Origin: Ferruginibacter sp.
GTDB taxonomy: Bacteria > Bacteroidota > Bacteroidia > Chitinophagales > Chitinophagaceae
NCBI GenBank assembly: GCA_019638635.1
Contig: JAHBTM010000014.1
Coordinates: 1-44,539 of the forward strand
DNA length: 44,539 nt
Direction: 5' to 3'
Shown: positions 35,855 through 44,277 of the stretch, one piece after another
Position numbering within the stretch: position 1 is the stretch's first letter
Layout of the letters: each line of letters starts with the position of its first letter
The notes under the pieces: generated by a model
What the model was told of the DNA's origin: nothing
What the model saw: the letters and a program-made list of their open reading frames with translations, nothing else
The model's database searches: none
Made by a program: the position numbers and the translations under genes

Positions 35855-36286
35855 ATGAAATTCATACCTGCGCTCTTCGCTATGGGTATTCTGGGTTTGG
35901 TTTCCTGTTCCGACGAGGACCGTTCCACCGCGCCCTACACCATCAACTACCGGGCAAGTTTAAACGGGCCTGAAATGAATCCCCCGAACTCATCGTCCGC
36001 TACCGGAACATTTAATGCCAGTTTTAATTCAGTAACCAATAAGTTAGGATATCGTTTAACCGTAACCGGTATGACGCCTTTTGAGGCGCATCTCCATAAA
36101 GCTGCTGCACCCAACGTCGGCCCGGTGGTGCTTACACTTAATGAAACCAGTCCGCTCATATACGGAGACACCCTCATGGTGACCGAGTCGTTTGCCGATT
36201 CTATGGCCTTGGGGTATTTTTATATTGATGTAACCTCCGCCGCGTTTCCCGGTGGTGAAATTCGTGGCCAGATTGAAAAATACTAA
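35855..36286 (+). CDS. CHRD-domain lipoprotein
   Basis: A 143-aa lipoprotein with a lipobox (LGLVSC, C18) followed by SDEDRS, so it is anchored in an envelope membrane. The rest is one CHRD domain: RASLNGPEMNPPNSSSATG, then YRLTVTGMTPFEAHLHKAAAPNVG and, near the end, AAFPGGEIRGQIEKY. CHRD domains occur in BMP antagonist chordin and in many bacterial surface proteins; their bacterial role is not known. I chose the ATG at 35855 over 35846, because it gives a normal signal peptide and leaves room for a transcription start after the -7 element. The 3' end overlaps the convergent PBP gene by four bases. Confidence 0.85.
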   Translation: MKFIPALFAMGILGLVSCSDEDRSTAPYTINYRASLNGPEMNPPNSSSATGTFNASFNSVTNKLGYRLTVTGMTPFEAHLHKAAAPNVGPVVLTLNETSPLIYGDTLMVTESFADSMALGYFYIDVTSAAFPGGEIRGQIEKY

Positions 36287-38556
36287 CGGTAGTCGTTAGA
36301 CGAATTTTGCTTTTTGGGGGTGGAATCCTTTTTGCCGGATGGAGGTGGGGGCATGTCATTGAAAAAATCGCTGCCATCCATATTCTCCTCTACCATTAAA
36401 CTATCGCCCTTGCTCAGGAAACTTTCAAATGCGGCATCGGCATAAATGGGGTCGAATTTTAATTCAGGAGGTTCTTCAAACTTGGTTAATTTACCATAGC
36501 CTGTTTTGGCATCTTTATACACTTTATTCATAAACTCCCCAAAGATAGGAGCCGACATTTCCGAACCTCCGCTATTGTTCTGATAAATAGGGATGAATGG
36601 ATCTCCACAACCTACCCAGGCACCGGCAACCAGTTCTGGTGTATATCCGATAAACCAGCCATCGGTATTGCCATTGGTGGTACCGGTTTTACCGGCAATT
36701 TCTGATGCAATGTTGTACGAATTCAATCGGCGTGCTGTACCAATTTTTACCACACCTTCCATCATTTTTACCATCGTATAGGCATCCGCTTCACCAATCA
36801 CCTGCTTGCTTTGCGCCACCGGAAACTCATGAATCAGGTTTCCGTTTTTATCTTCAATACGGGTGAGGTACACCGGTTCAGTAGAATAGCCTTTGTTGGG
36901 GAACATTGAAAAAGCCTGTAACATTTCTATTAAAGGGATTTCAGCAGATCCCAAGGCAATGGATGGATACGGCGGCAACTTGGTTTTTATACCAACCTGC
37001 TCCGCAAATTCCAAAGTGCGCTTCACGCCAATAACAGCCATCAGGTGCCATGCCGCACCGTTTACTGACCATGCCAGGCAATTCGCCATGGTACCACCGC
37101 GGGTGTTGATGGTTTTGCCTCCTAGCGTGAGCGGACCACCCGGTATGTATGTACTGGGAGTATATCCGGCATCGGTAACTGCCAGCGTGTATAAAAGCGG
37201 TTTAAAAGTAGATCCAACCTGACGCTTGGCCGTGATATGATCGTACTTGAACCATTTATAATTGATGCCTCCCACCCAGGCTTTAATTTCTCCCGTGCGT
37301 GGATCATACACTGCAAAAGAAGTTTGCAGCAATTGCTTATGGTATTTGATCGAATCATACGGCGTCATCACCGTATCCTTTTCATGTTTATTATCACCCT
37401 GCCACGAAAATATTTTCATCGGCACTTTTTCATGAAAAGATTTTCGAATGATTTCTTCCGGCACCCCGTCTTCCTTCATCGTTTTCCAACGTTCGGTATA
37501 TTTAATAGCTGACTCTACAATATTGTCGCGCCCTTTCCAGAGTTGTGCCTGGCGATTGCCTGACCTGAAATAGGCGTCCAGTTTTTTCTGAATCACGGGC
37601 ATGTGCTTTTCAACCGATGCCTCTGCATATGCCTGCATGCGGGAATCAATTGTTGTGTGAATCCTTAAACCATCCCGGTATAAATCATACGGCTCACCCG
37701 TTTTAGGGTTGATGTTTTCCTTACACCATGTTTTCAACACCTGGGCCAATGCAGAGCGGTAATAGGGAGCGATGCCCACATTTTCATCAATCTTCCGGTA
37801 ATTCGTGATCAGGGGTTTGGCTTTCAGCTTATCGGCTTCTTCCTGTGTAAGAAACTTTTGTTTAGCTACCACCATTTGCTGAATTACGGTGTTCCGCCGT
37901 TCAATGGAGTTTTTCGGATGACGGATGGGCTCATAAATAAACCCCTTCAGCATACCAATCAAAACCGCAGCCTCTTCAATTTTTAAATCGATGGGCTCTT
38001 TCTGAAAATAAGTGCGGGAAGCATTTCGTATGCCATACACATTGCCCCAGGGCGCATGGTTCAGATACAAGGTGAGGATTTCTTCCTTGGTGAAGTTGCG
38101 TTCCAACCGAACAGCCACAATCCATTCTTTCAACTTCTGCATTCCACGCACTACGATATTCCCGCGGCCCTGGCCGAGCATCATTTTAGCCAACTGTTGG
38201 GTGATGGTACTTCCACCACCACCGGTGCCCGCTTTCACCACTACGCGCCCCAATGCTTTGGCATCAATACCGGAGTGTTCGTAGAATCGTTCATCTTCCG
38301 TTGCAATGAGTGCATTGATTACATTCGGGGATATTTCATGATATTTTACTTCGCTTCGGTTTTGGGCATAGAATTTTCCCATCAGCTTTCCATCGGCAGA
38401 AAGAATTTCACTGGCCAAATCTGCCTCCGGATTTTCCAGTTCCTTCAGCGAGGGCATTTTACCAAACACGCCAAAGTTGGCGAGCATCAGCAAGATTGCC
38501 AGGAGGCCGAATGCGCCAAAAAATGTTACCCATACCAGTTTAACCGCACGTTTCAT
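36283..38556 (-). CDS. Penicillin-binding protein 1A (bifunctional transglycosylase/transpeptidase)
   Basis: A 757-aa class A PBP that polymerises and cross-links peptidoglycan in the periplasm. It has an N-terminal membrane anchor (about 8-30). The GT51 glycosyltransferase domain has E87 in ATEDERFYEHSGID, GGSTITQQLAKMML (about 114-127) and LNHAPWGNVYGI. The transpeptidase domain has S449-x-x-K452 in GSTFKP, SVN at 497-499 and KTGT at 623-626. All catalytic residues are intact and the length is normal. The C-terminal tail is rich in Pro, Ser and Lys. It starts 12 bp after the SprE/PorW-like stop on the same strand, so the two are probably co-transcribed. Confidence 0.96.
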   Translation of the reverse strand: MKRAVKLVWVTFFGAFGLLAILLMLANFGVFGKMPSLKELENPEADLASEILSADGKLMGKFYAQNRSEVKYHEISPNVINALIATEDERFYEHSGIDAKALGRVVVKAGTGGGGSTITQQLAKMMLGQGRGNIVVRGMQKLKEWIVAVRLERNFTKEEILTLYLNHAPWGNVYGIRNASRTYFQKEPIDLKIEEAAVLIGMLKGFIYEPIRHPKNSIERRNTVIQQMVVAKQKFLTQEEADKLKAKPLITNYRKIDENVGIAPYYRSALAQVLKTWCKENINPKTGEPYDLYRDGLRIHTTIDSRMQAYAEASVEKHMPVIQKKLDAYFRSGNRQAQLWKGRDNIVESAIKYTERWKTMKEDGVPEEIIRKSFHEKVPMKIFSWQGDNKHEKDTVMTPYDSIKYHKQLLQTSFAVYDPRTGEIKAWVGGINYKWFKYDHITAKRQVGSTFKPLLYTLAVTDAGYTPSTYIPGGPLTLGGKTINTRGGTMANCLAWSVNGAAWHLMAVIGVKRTLEFAEQVGIKTKLPPYPSIALGSAEIPLIEMLQAFSMFPNKGYSTEPVYLTRIEDKNGNLIHEFPVAQSKQVIGEADAYTMVKMMEGVVKIGTARRLNSYNIASEIAGKTGTTNGNTDGWFIGYTPELVAGAWVGCGDPFIPIYQNNSGGSEMSAPIFGEFMNKVYKDAKTGYGKLTKFEEPPELKFDPIYADAAFESFLSKGDSLMVEENMDGSDFFNDMPPPPSGKKDSTPKKQNSSNDYR

Positions 38557-38568
38557 ACAGGAAAAGAA

Positions 38569-41556
38569 TTAAAACTTGTTGTTGTGGGCACTGTTCAGCA
38601 ATGCCCTGTACGCATCCAGTTTTTTGTTGTTTTTCAACACTTGTAAACTGTTTTCATCAATAATCATAAAATAATATTTAGAAGCCGGCAGCCATGATAC
38701 TTCACGCGGTGCGGCCTGTTTAATTTTTTCAAAATACAACAAAGCCTGATCGGCATTTTCAAAAGTAGAAGTAATCAACAGGGTTCTGTCTGCGTCTATG
38801 CCTTCCCGTTCTACCTTCAGGTTCATCCGGTTAAAGAGCTCGCGGTTGTACCGGTTGAACGCATTTCGGGCTTCGTTCTGGAATACACCATCTACTTTAT
38901 TCAGTACCATAATTACATGATGTGGTGCGTCTGGCTCCAGTGTAAACTCGCCGTCGGTAAATTGTTTCACCGGGGCTTCTTTTATTACCGGTTCCAGCGG
39001 TTTTTCTTTTGGCTGTACAACCGCGGGTTCCACTTTTTTCTCCGCCTGTACCACACGTGGGGCAGGCACTTCCGTGCTATCTTCAGGCACTACAATGAGC
39101 GGTTCTTCAGCGCGTTCTACCTGCAAGGCACTGAGGTAGCCTTCAATCTCTGCCCTTCTGCCCAACACATCAATCAGTGCAATGGCTTTTTGTTGCATCG
39201 GTGTATTCGGATAGAGTACAGACAAACGGTTGAGTGTTTTAATCGCCGTACTGTCATCTCTTTGTTTGATGTAATACACCGCTTCAATGTATAACATCTG
39301 TGGCGTCCAGTACATAGACCCGTGCTTTTGATCGGCTGTTTTCTTCAGGGCAAGCGCTTCATCAAAATTCCCTTCAATAAACAGGTTGTAAATATTTTCA
39401 TACTCACGGGTAACGGCGGGGTCTACACGATTGGGATCGAGTGATTCAGGGTCTGTGATTTTTTTATTGGCCACACTGTTGGGGAAGCGGCTGTTGAGCA
39501 AATCTTTATAATAATTGGCCTTCTGGAAATTGCCAAGTTTGTTGTATGCATAATACAACCCGAGGTACACTTCACCATCTGCCAGTTTATCGGGGAATCT
39601 TTCCAGATATAATTCATACATGTTGATCGCTTGCTCGGTATCATCCAGTTCAAACTGAAACAGCAAGGCAAGGGCTATCAGGTTTTCTGCGATGATGCTG
39701 TTGCTACTGTCCATCGCTTCCGGTGTGAGGGGCAATCCATTGAGCAAGCCTTCATACGAAATCAACTGACGGGCATCTTCCTCTGCTTTTCGCAATGAAT
39801 CGAGTGTGCCACTGGGCATCATGCCGTTATTGTCGTTCCGCGCCACGCCTGCCACCCTACGCCAGTTATCAATGTTGGTCCTTTTGCCCCATTTGGTTGT
39901 AAACTCTGCAGCGCCTTTGGTGCGCAGGTTGTTGTTGTAAAAATACCAATCGCCTTTGGTGTTGTTTGATTCGAATAAATCTCGGGGTTTATCTTTATCT
40001 TTTCCAAAAGATATCAACGCACCGGAACCACCGGGATCGGCAGCCCCCTCCTCTTTCTGTCCTTTTTCTTTCCTCAGTTGTTTTACCAGTTTGCGGATAT
40101 ATTCTTCCCGCTGTGGTTCGGGCATGGCGGCCACCATCTGCAGGCTGTCTTGTGCTTCAATGTTGAGTAAATGGCCTACCAGTTTTTTTAAAGTAACCTT
40201 TCTTTCTTCAATATCGAAAGCCTGTTTTGCGAGAAAGGCCGTATCCTCTATCTTAATGCTGTCGTAATACGATGCTGCATTTTTATAATCGCGACGGTCG
40301 TAACTAATATTGGCCATTTCCAGATAGGCCTTGCTTTTATAACCCGCATTGGCCTCATTATGCCGGAATATGGATTTTGCATACAAGGCCAGGGCCGCAG
40401 TGGTATCGGGAACATCCATCGTTAATTGTGCTGCCGCATAAAAAATAATATCCCGGTACGATTCATATTTGTCTTTCTTCGACATCTTCACCAAGCGTGC
40501 AATGCGGTTTTTCAATTCCTTTTCATCTCCCTGCACACGCATCATCTTGGCATTGTTCAGATTTGCATAAATATCCATAACCGGGTTTACGGTATGTTTG
40601 GCTGATTTTGCATAGTAGTGTGAAGCCTTATCAAAGTGGCCGGTCATCTCATACATCTGGCCCAACAGAAATTCCCAGCGGGCGCGGTTTTGTTTGTTAG
40701 ACGCATGGCTCAAACCTTTATCCAGGTACACTGCTGCACTGTCGTACACATCCTGCCGGAAGAACCAATAGCCTGCCAGTACCGATAAATCGTTATGCAA
40801 CCTTTTCGGAAAGTTCGGATCATTTTGAAGGATGTTGATTAGCCCGGCGGCCTCGCCTAAATTATTCTGTTCAATAAACGTGCGTATCAGCCAAAGCAAA
40901 GATTCATTTCGGCTGGGTGCCCTCGTGAAAGCCTTCTTCAGTACGGTACGGTTTTCTTTATCGGCAATAGAAAATGCGCGGTTCTTTTCATCCACATTCA
41001 AGTTACTGCCCACCACCCTGTCATCATCCTGATTCTTTTTTCGTGGGAACAAATTGTAATTGATGAACTGAAAGGTGAGTGCTGCACTGTCCAGTTCTTT
41101 TCTGAGCAGGTAGGCCTTTCCAATGAGCAGATACATATTATCTACCCAATCGCTGCGCAAATCGTGCAGTAAAATTCCTGCACCGGATTTATAAATGACG
41201 GAGTCCAGCTCAATTTGTTGCGAAGCCGTATTTTCAAGTGAATACGGATAATAATTCAGCAGTTTGGTGAAATCATCCTGATTCGATAAAGTAGCCCGCT
41301 CAATAACGGCATTGATTTTATTATTGGCGTTGAAAAAGTAATTGTAATGGGTAGTAGTATTATGCAGAAACCGCCGCATGGGCGTAAACTTTTTTGTGGC
41401 GGTTTTTTCAGAAGCCAGCACTTTTTCCTCATACACTTCGGGCTTCTTTTCCTTACCAAACGGATCGAGCGTCCAGGAAGGTTGAGCCGTAAGAGGAGCA
41501 TGTGCAATCAACAACAGCGTGAGAATCAGAAAAACAACTTGTTTTCGGTTGTGCAT
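38569..41556 (-). CDS. SprE/PorW-like TPR protein of the type IX secretion system
   Basis: A 995-aa exported protein with a signal peptide (MHNRKQVVFLILTLLLIAHA, ending LTAQ). Long helical-hairpin regions are of TPR type throughout: residues about 130-460, with motifs like AALTFQFINYNLF, GQMYEMTGHFDKASHYYAKS and MANISYDRRDYKNAASYYDS, and a second set at about 640-800. A Pro/Glu/Lys/Val-rich linker (about 830-890) precedes a small C-terminal domain. The layout and length agree with SprE/PorW, an essential envelope component of T9SS and gliding. I chose the ATG at 41556; the longer frame to 41625 includes the promoter (TAATTTTG, 41607-41614). No lipobox is seen, unlike PorW of Porphyromonas. 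It is followed by PBP1A. Confidence 0.8.
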   Translation of the reverse strand: MHNRKQVVFLILTLLLIAHAPLTAQPSWTLDPFGKEKKPEVYEEKVLASEKTATKKFTPMRRFLHNTTTHYNYFFNANNKINAVIERATLSNQDDFTKLLNYYPYSLENTASQQIELDSVIYKSGAGILLHDLRSDWVDNMYLLIGKAYLLRKELDSAALTFQFINYNLFPRKKNQDDDRVVGSNLNVDEKNRAFSIADKENRTVLKKAFTRAPSRNESLLWLIRTFIEQNNLGEAAGLINILQNDPNFPKRLHNDLSVLAGYWFFRQDVYDSAAVYLDKGLSHASNKQNRARWEFLLGQMYEMTGHFDKASHYYAKSAKHTVNPVMDIYANLNNAKMMRVQGDEKELKNRIARLVKMSKKDKYESYRDIIFYAAAQLTMDVPDTTAALALYAKSIFRHNEANAGYKSKAYLEMANISYDRRDYKNAASYYDSIKIEDTAFLAKQAFDIEERKVTLKKLVGHLLNIEAQDSLQMVAAMPEPQREEYIRKLVKQLRKEKGQKEEGAADPGGSGALISFGKDKDKPRDLFESNNTKGDWYFYNNNLRTKGAAEFTTKWGKRTNIDNWRRVAGVARNDNNGMMPSGTLDSLRKAEEDARQLISYEGLLNGLPLTPEAMDSSNSIIAENLIALALLFQFELDDTEQAINMYELYLERFPDKLADGEVYLGLYYAYNKLGNFQKANYYKDLLNSRFPNSVANKKITDPESLDPNRVDPAVTREYENIYNLFIEGNFDEALALKKTADQKHGSMYWTPQMLYIEAVYYIKQRDDSTAIKTLNRLSVLYPNTPMQQKAIALIDVLGRRAEIEGYLSALQVERAEEPLIVVPEDSTEVPAPRVVQAEKKVEPAVVQPKEKPLEPVIKEAPVKQFTDGEFTLEPDAPHHVIMVLNKVDGVFQNEARNAFNRYNRELFNRMNLKVEREGIDADRTLLITSTFENADQALLYFEKIKQAAPREVSWLPASKYYFMIIDENSLQVLKNNKKLDAYRALLNSAHNNKF

Positions 41557-41606
41557 GGGTAAGTAATAACAGGGGTAAATATCGCTTTTTTTCACCATCT
41601 GCCTTT

Positions 41607-41614
41607 CAAAATTA
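41607..41614 (-). promoter_or_regulatory. -7 promoter element for the sprE/porW-PBP1A unit
   Basis: TAATTTTG on the minus strand, a perfect TAnnTTTG match, 50 bp before the ATG at 41556. It lies inside the possible longer reading frame and so supports the downstream start. Confidence 0.5.
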
Positions 41615-41688
41615 TAGTATATCAAACTGAAATGGGGGCTAATTATTGTTAAAAGGCGGGTATGGGCCTAAAAGTGAGGGCACTTTCT

Positions 41689-41696
41689 TATTTTTA
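41689..41696 (+). promoter_or_regulatory. Candidate -7 element for the bactofilin operon
   Basis: TATTTTTA, one mismatch from TAnnTTTG, 18 bp before the ATG at 41715. The -33 region is not recognisable. Confidence 0.35.
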
Positions 41697-41714
41697 ACCC
41701 GCTGAAAGAACCTG

Positions 41715-42113
41715 ATGGCAAAACCTGCACCTCATACCGGATTGAAAAGATTGCGCAACCGTTACCGTATGGTGGTGATGAATGAGGATACCTACGAGGA
41801 GGTTGTGAAATTCAAACTGAGCCGATGGAGTGTGTACGCGTTGTTGTCGGCTATTTTTCTCATCATGGTGGGCATCACTGCCGCGTTGATTACCTTCTCC
41901 CCCTTAAAATATTATCTCCCCGGGGCCGGTTATGGTGATGCCAAACAAGTAAACGAACTGAAACAATTGAAAATCAGGGCTGATTCTATTGAAAATGTAT
42001 TGCAACAGAATCAGCAGTATATGAACAACATTCAGCAAATTCTTCAGGGTAAAATGATTCCGAAAGACACCACGGTGTTAAAGGTGAAAAAGAATAAAAA
42101 GAACAAGTTTTAA
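41715..42113 (+). CDS. Single-span membrane protein resembling the N-terminus of bactofilin-linked M23 proteins
   Basis: A 132-aa protein. A basic N-terminal part (LRNRYRMVVMNEDTYEEV, about 13-30) is followed by one membrane span (about 40-62), a short SPLKYYLPGAGYG segment and a coiled-coil-like stretch with Leu/Gln/Asn (about 77-112). The tail is very basic. This arrangement is what I recall at the N-terminus of M23 (LytM) metallopeptidases encoded next to bactofilins in Bacteroidota, but here the protein ends where the peptidase domain would begin. It may be a short scaffold form or a natural truncation. Bactofilin follows after 70 bp. No enzymatic residues are present. Confidence 0.65.
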   Translation: MAKPAPHTGLKRLRNRYRMVVMNEDTYEEVVKFKLSRWSVYALLSAIFLIMVGITAALITFSPLKYYLPGAGYGDAKQVNELKQLKIRADSIENVLQQNQQYMNNIQQILQGKMIPKDTTVLKVKKNKKNKF

Positions 42114-42183
42114 CACTAAATCAGCCGGTTTTACGTTTCAGAGAGGATCATGGCCTTTCCTTCACCCTGAAAAACCCGCTGTT

Positions 42184-42591
42184 ATGTTCAAATTTAAACT
42201 CAAAGGCTCTGAAAATCAATCACCTGCCATTTCTACCAGCTTCATCGGTGCCGGAACCGTTTTTTCCGGAAACATTGAATGTCAGGGAGATATCCGCATT
42301 GATGGCACCATTAAAGGGAATGTTCGGTGTATGTCGAAAATAGTATTAGGCCCTGAGGGGGTGATTGAAGGAGACGTATTCACCCGCGAAGCAGATATCA
42401 TGGGGCGTGTGGAAGGCAGGGTATGGACCAACGAATTGCTCTATATGCGCAACAACGCCACCGTGAATGGCGATATACTCGCTTCCAAATTAATGATAGA
42501 CCCGACCGCTTCGTTTAACGGTCAGTGTAAAATGGGCGCGAATATTGTAGATTTGAATACCGGCAACCTCTCGCTGGCACTCAATGGATAA
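42184..42591 (+). CDS. Bactofilin (polymer-forming cytoskeletal protein)
   Basis: A 135-aa bactofilin. The central part (about 17-115) is a right-handed beta-helix of short glycine-punctuated turns, for example GAGTVFSGNIECQGDIRIDG, IKGNVRC, GVIEGDVF and ATVNGDIL. It is flanked by short polar tails, with no signal peptide. Bactofilins form nucleotide-free filaments at the inner membrane and often scaffold peptidoglycan enzymes. The upstream gene encodes a membrane protein that could be its anchor partner. The 3' end overlaps the AtpZ-like gene by eight bases, so expression is coupled. Confidence 0.93.
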   Translation: MFKFKLKGSENQSPAISTSFIGAGTVFSGNIECQGDIRIDGTIKGNVRCMSKIVLGPEGVIEGDVFTREADIMGRVEGRVWTNELLYMRNNATVNGDILASKLMIDPTASFNGQCKMGANIVDLNTGNLSLALNG

Positions 42592-42790
42592 AACACCCCG
42601 AAAATTTACTTTTTGGAAATACGCCGGTTTGGCCACGCAATTTTTTGCAGGCATAGGCATTACGGTATGGCTTGGGCATCAAGCCGACAAACATGGAGGC
42701 TTATCGTTTCCGTTATGTGTTTGGTTGTTACCTTTGCTCCTCATTGCCGGCATGTTATACCGGATTATTAGAGAAACATCTTCAAAATAA
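42584..42790 (+). CDS. AtpZ/AtpI-like small membrane protein
   Basis: A 68-aa protein with two membrane spans separated by a short loop: YAGLATQFFAGIGITVWLGHQAD, then LCVWLLPLLLIAGMLYRII. The GxxxQ and GxxxD pattern is typical for AtpZ/AtpI-type accessory proteins of the F-ATPase, thought to help c-ring assembly or Mg2+ handling. It overlaps bactofilin by eight bases and precedes the next membrane gene by four bases. The ATP synthase subunits that usually follow (atpB, atpE) are absent here. Confidence 0.85.
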   Translation: MDKTPRKFTFWKYAGLATQFFAGIGITVWLGHQADKHGGLSFPLCVWLLPLLLIAGMLYRIIRETSSK

Positions 42791-42794
42791 CTGA

Positions 42795-43187
42795 ATGAAG
42801 GATTTGCGTTTATTCATGCCCGTGATTTTCACGTTCATCATGATCGTAGCAGTGATTTTCACGTTCACTCCGCAATTTGAAAAAGCATCTGTGGCACCGA
42901 ATGTATTGATGGGCGGTAACCTATTGTTGTTTGTGGTAACCATAGCAACCATTGCATTTCAGAAGAAAGCCCTGAGCCATGCCAACCCGAATGTGTTCAT
43001 CAGAAGCATTATGAGCAGCATGTTGCTGAAGATGTTGATTGGAGCAGCCGCCGTTCTCATTTATGTGCAGATGCACCCCGATACATACAGCCGCTATGGA
43101 ATTTTCGGCACTATGATTTTTTATCTGGTGTATTTATCGGTTGAAGTATTTGTGGTTATGAAACTGAACCGGAAGAAAAATGCCTAA
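42795..43187 (+). CDS. Four-span membrane protein, probable ATP-synthase-associated subunit-I type
   Basis: A 130-aa integral membrane protein with four hydrophobic stretches (about 6-25, 38-56, 73-91 and 99-122). There are no charged catalytic residues. In Bacteroidota a protein of this size often sits between AtpZ and atpB and is annotated only as hypothetical. The position here, four bases after the AtpZ-like gene, suggests the same, but sequence alone does not prove it. Its end overlaps the SprT-like gene by eight bases. Confidence 0.65.
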   Translation: MKDLRLFMPVIFTFIMIVAVIFTFTPQFEKASVAPNVLMGGNLLLFVVTIATIAFQKKALSHANPNVFIRSIMSSMLLKMLIGAAAVLIYVQMHPDTYSRYGIFGTMIFYLVYLSVEVFVVMKLNRKKNA

Positions 43188-43818
43188 GAAGGAAGTACCA
43201 CTCACCGGTTTGAAAAAATACCTGCCCGAAGGAAGTTACGACCTGGTGATGGATTACATTTTCGCTCACAGGATAGAACTCACGGTAACACGTAAACGAA
43301 ATACGCTGCTCGGTGACTATCGCAGCCGGACGGGAGATAAAAACCACCGGATATCTGTGAACGGCAACCTGAACCCATACAACTTCCTGGTTACTTTTCT
43401 GCACGAATTAGCGCACTTACTCACCTTTGAGCGATACGGACACCGTATTCAACCCCATGGGAAAGAATGGAAAGCACAATATGCATCCTTGCTACAGGAT
43501 GTTATGTATAAAAATATTTTTCCGGAGCCCATTGTGGAAGCCTTAAAAACATCTATTCGCAACCCCGGTGCCAGTACTTGTGGAGACACGGCCCTGTTGC
43601 GTGTATTAAAGCAATACGATGAAGATGCCCATGCATTGGTGCACGTAGAAGATGTACCACACGGAGCGCTCTTCACCATATCGGGAAACCGGGTATTCAG
43701 AAAAGGGGAGAAAGTACGCACCCGTTACAAATGCCAGGAAATCTCGAATGGGAAATGGTTTCTCTTCAATGGTTTATACGAAGTAGAACAAACCGATTCC
43801 GCTTCATGCTCTCGTTAA
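43180..43818 (+). CDS. SprT-like zinc metallopeptidase-family protein
   Basis: A 212-aa protein with an SprT-like domain. The zinc-binding HELAH occupies residues 75-79 (FLHELAHLLTF), and a third ligand H93 lies in QPHGKEWK. The C-terminal part (about 135-200), with a single CRYKCQEI-like cysteine pair region, is beta-rich and may replace the usual zinc ribbon. The family includes Spartan-type DNA-protein crosslink proteases, but bacterial SprT proteins are poorly characterised. The start overlaps the upstream membrane gene by eight bases, and the 3' end overlaps the convergent lipoprotein gene by 15 bp. Confidence 0.88.
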   Translation: MPKKEVPLTGLKKYLPEGSYDLVMDYIFAHRIELTVTRKRNTLLGDYRSRTGDKNHRISVNGNLNPYNFLVTFLHELAHLLTFERYGHRIQPHGKEWKAQYASLLQDVMYKNIFPEPIVEALKTSIRNPGASTCGDTALLRVLKQYDEDAHALVHVEDVPHGALFTISGNRVFRKGEKVRTRYKCQEISNGKWFLFNGLYEVEQTDSASCSR

Positions 43819-44277
43819 CCCATACACGATGTGTGTTCCGGGTTGAACGTTGCTTTCCGTTCTAAAAATGAGCGAGTCGGGTGTGAGGTAGAGAATATCT
43901 GCAAACGAGGTATCCAATGACATCAGCAGCAATTGCCCATTGTCCATTATTTTCCATGCATTCATCAACCAGGTGCATTGTTTATTATCCTGCACCCTTT
44001 TGGTATTGTGGTACAGGCTTGTAACCGGCACAGAGGGTGATGCAGCCACTACAGCAGAAGGGCCTTCGATAAACTCCATAAAGCACGTCAGCGGATCGTT
44101 CACCATCAGTGTATCCGGGGGCATGCCGGAACTTTGAGTTATCCTGAAATGAATATCCCATTTGCCCAACAATTTCTGCTCTTCCTGGCTGATAGTTACG
44201 GATGGATTATTGTTTTTAGAACAACCCCATGCAAAAAAAAGGGTAACACTAAAGGCCCATACCATCATTGATTTCAT
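43804..44277 (-). CDS. Lipocalin-like lipoprotein
   Basis: A 157-aa lipoprotein with signal sequence and lipobox-like AWGC (C19) followed by SKNNN. The mature part contains LLGKWDIHFRI, the G-x-W opening typical of lipocalin-like domains in Bacteroidota, and beta-rich sequence with one cysteine pair. It resembles in type, not closely in sequence, the exported protein at 8501-9001. Function unknown. It converges on the SprT-like gene with a 15-bp overlap. Confidence 0.7.
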   Translation of the reverse strand: MKSMMVWAFSVTLFFAWGCSKNNNPSVTISQEEQKLLGKWDIHFRITQSSGMPPDTLMVNDPLTCFMEFIEGPSAVVAASPSVPVTSLYHNTKRVQDNKQCTWLMNAWKIMDNGQLLLMSLDTSFADILYLTPDSLIFRTESNVQPGTHIVYGLTRA

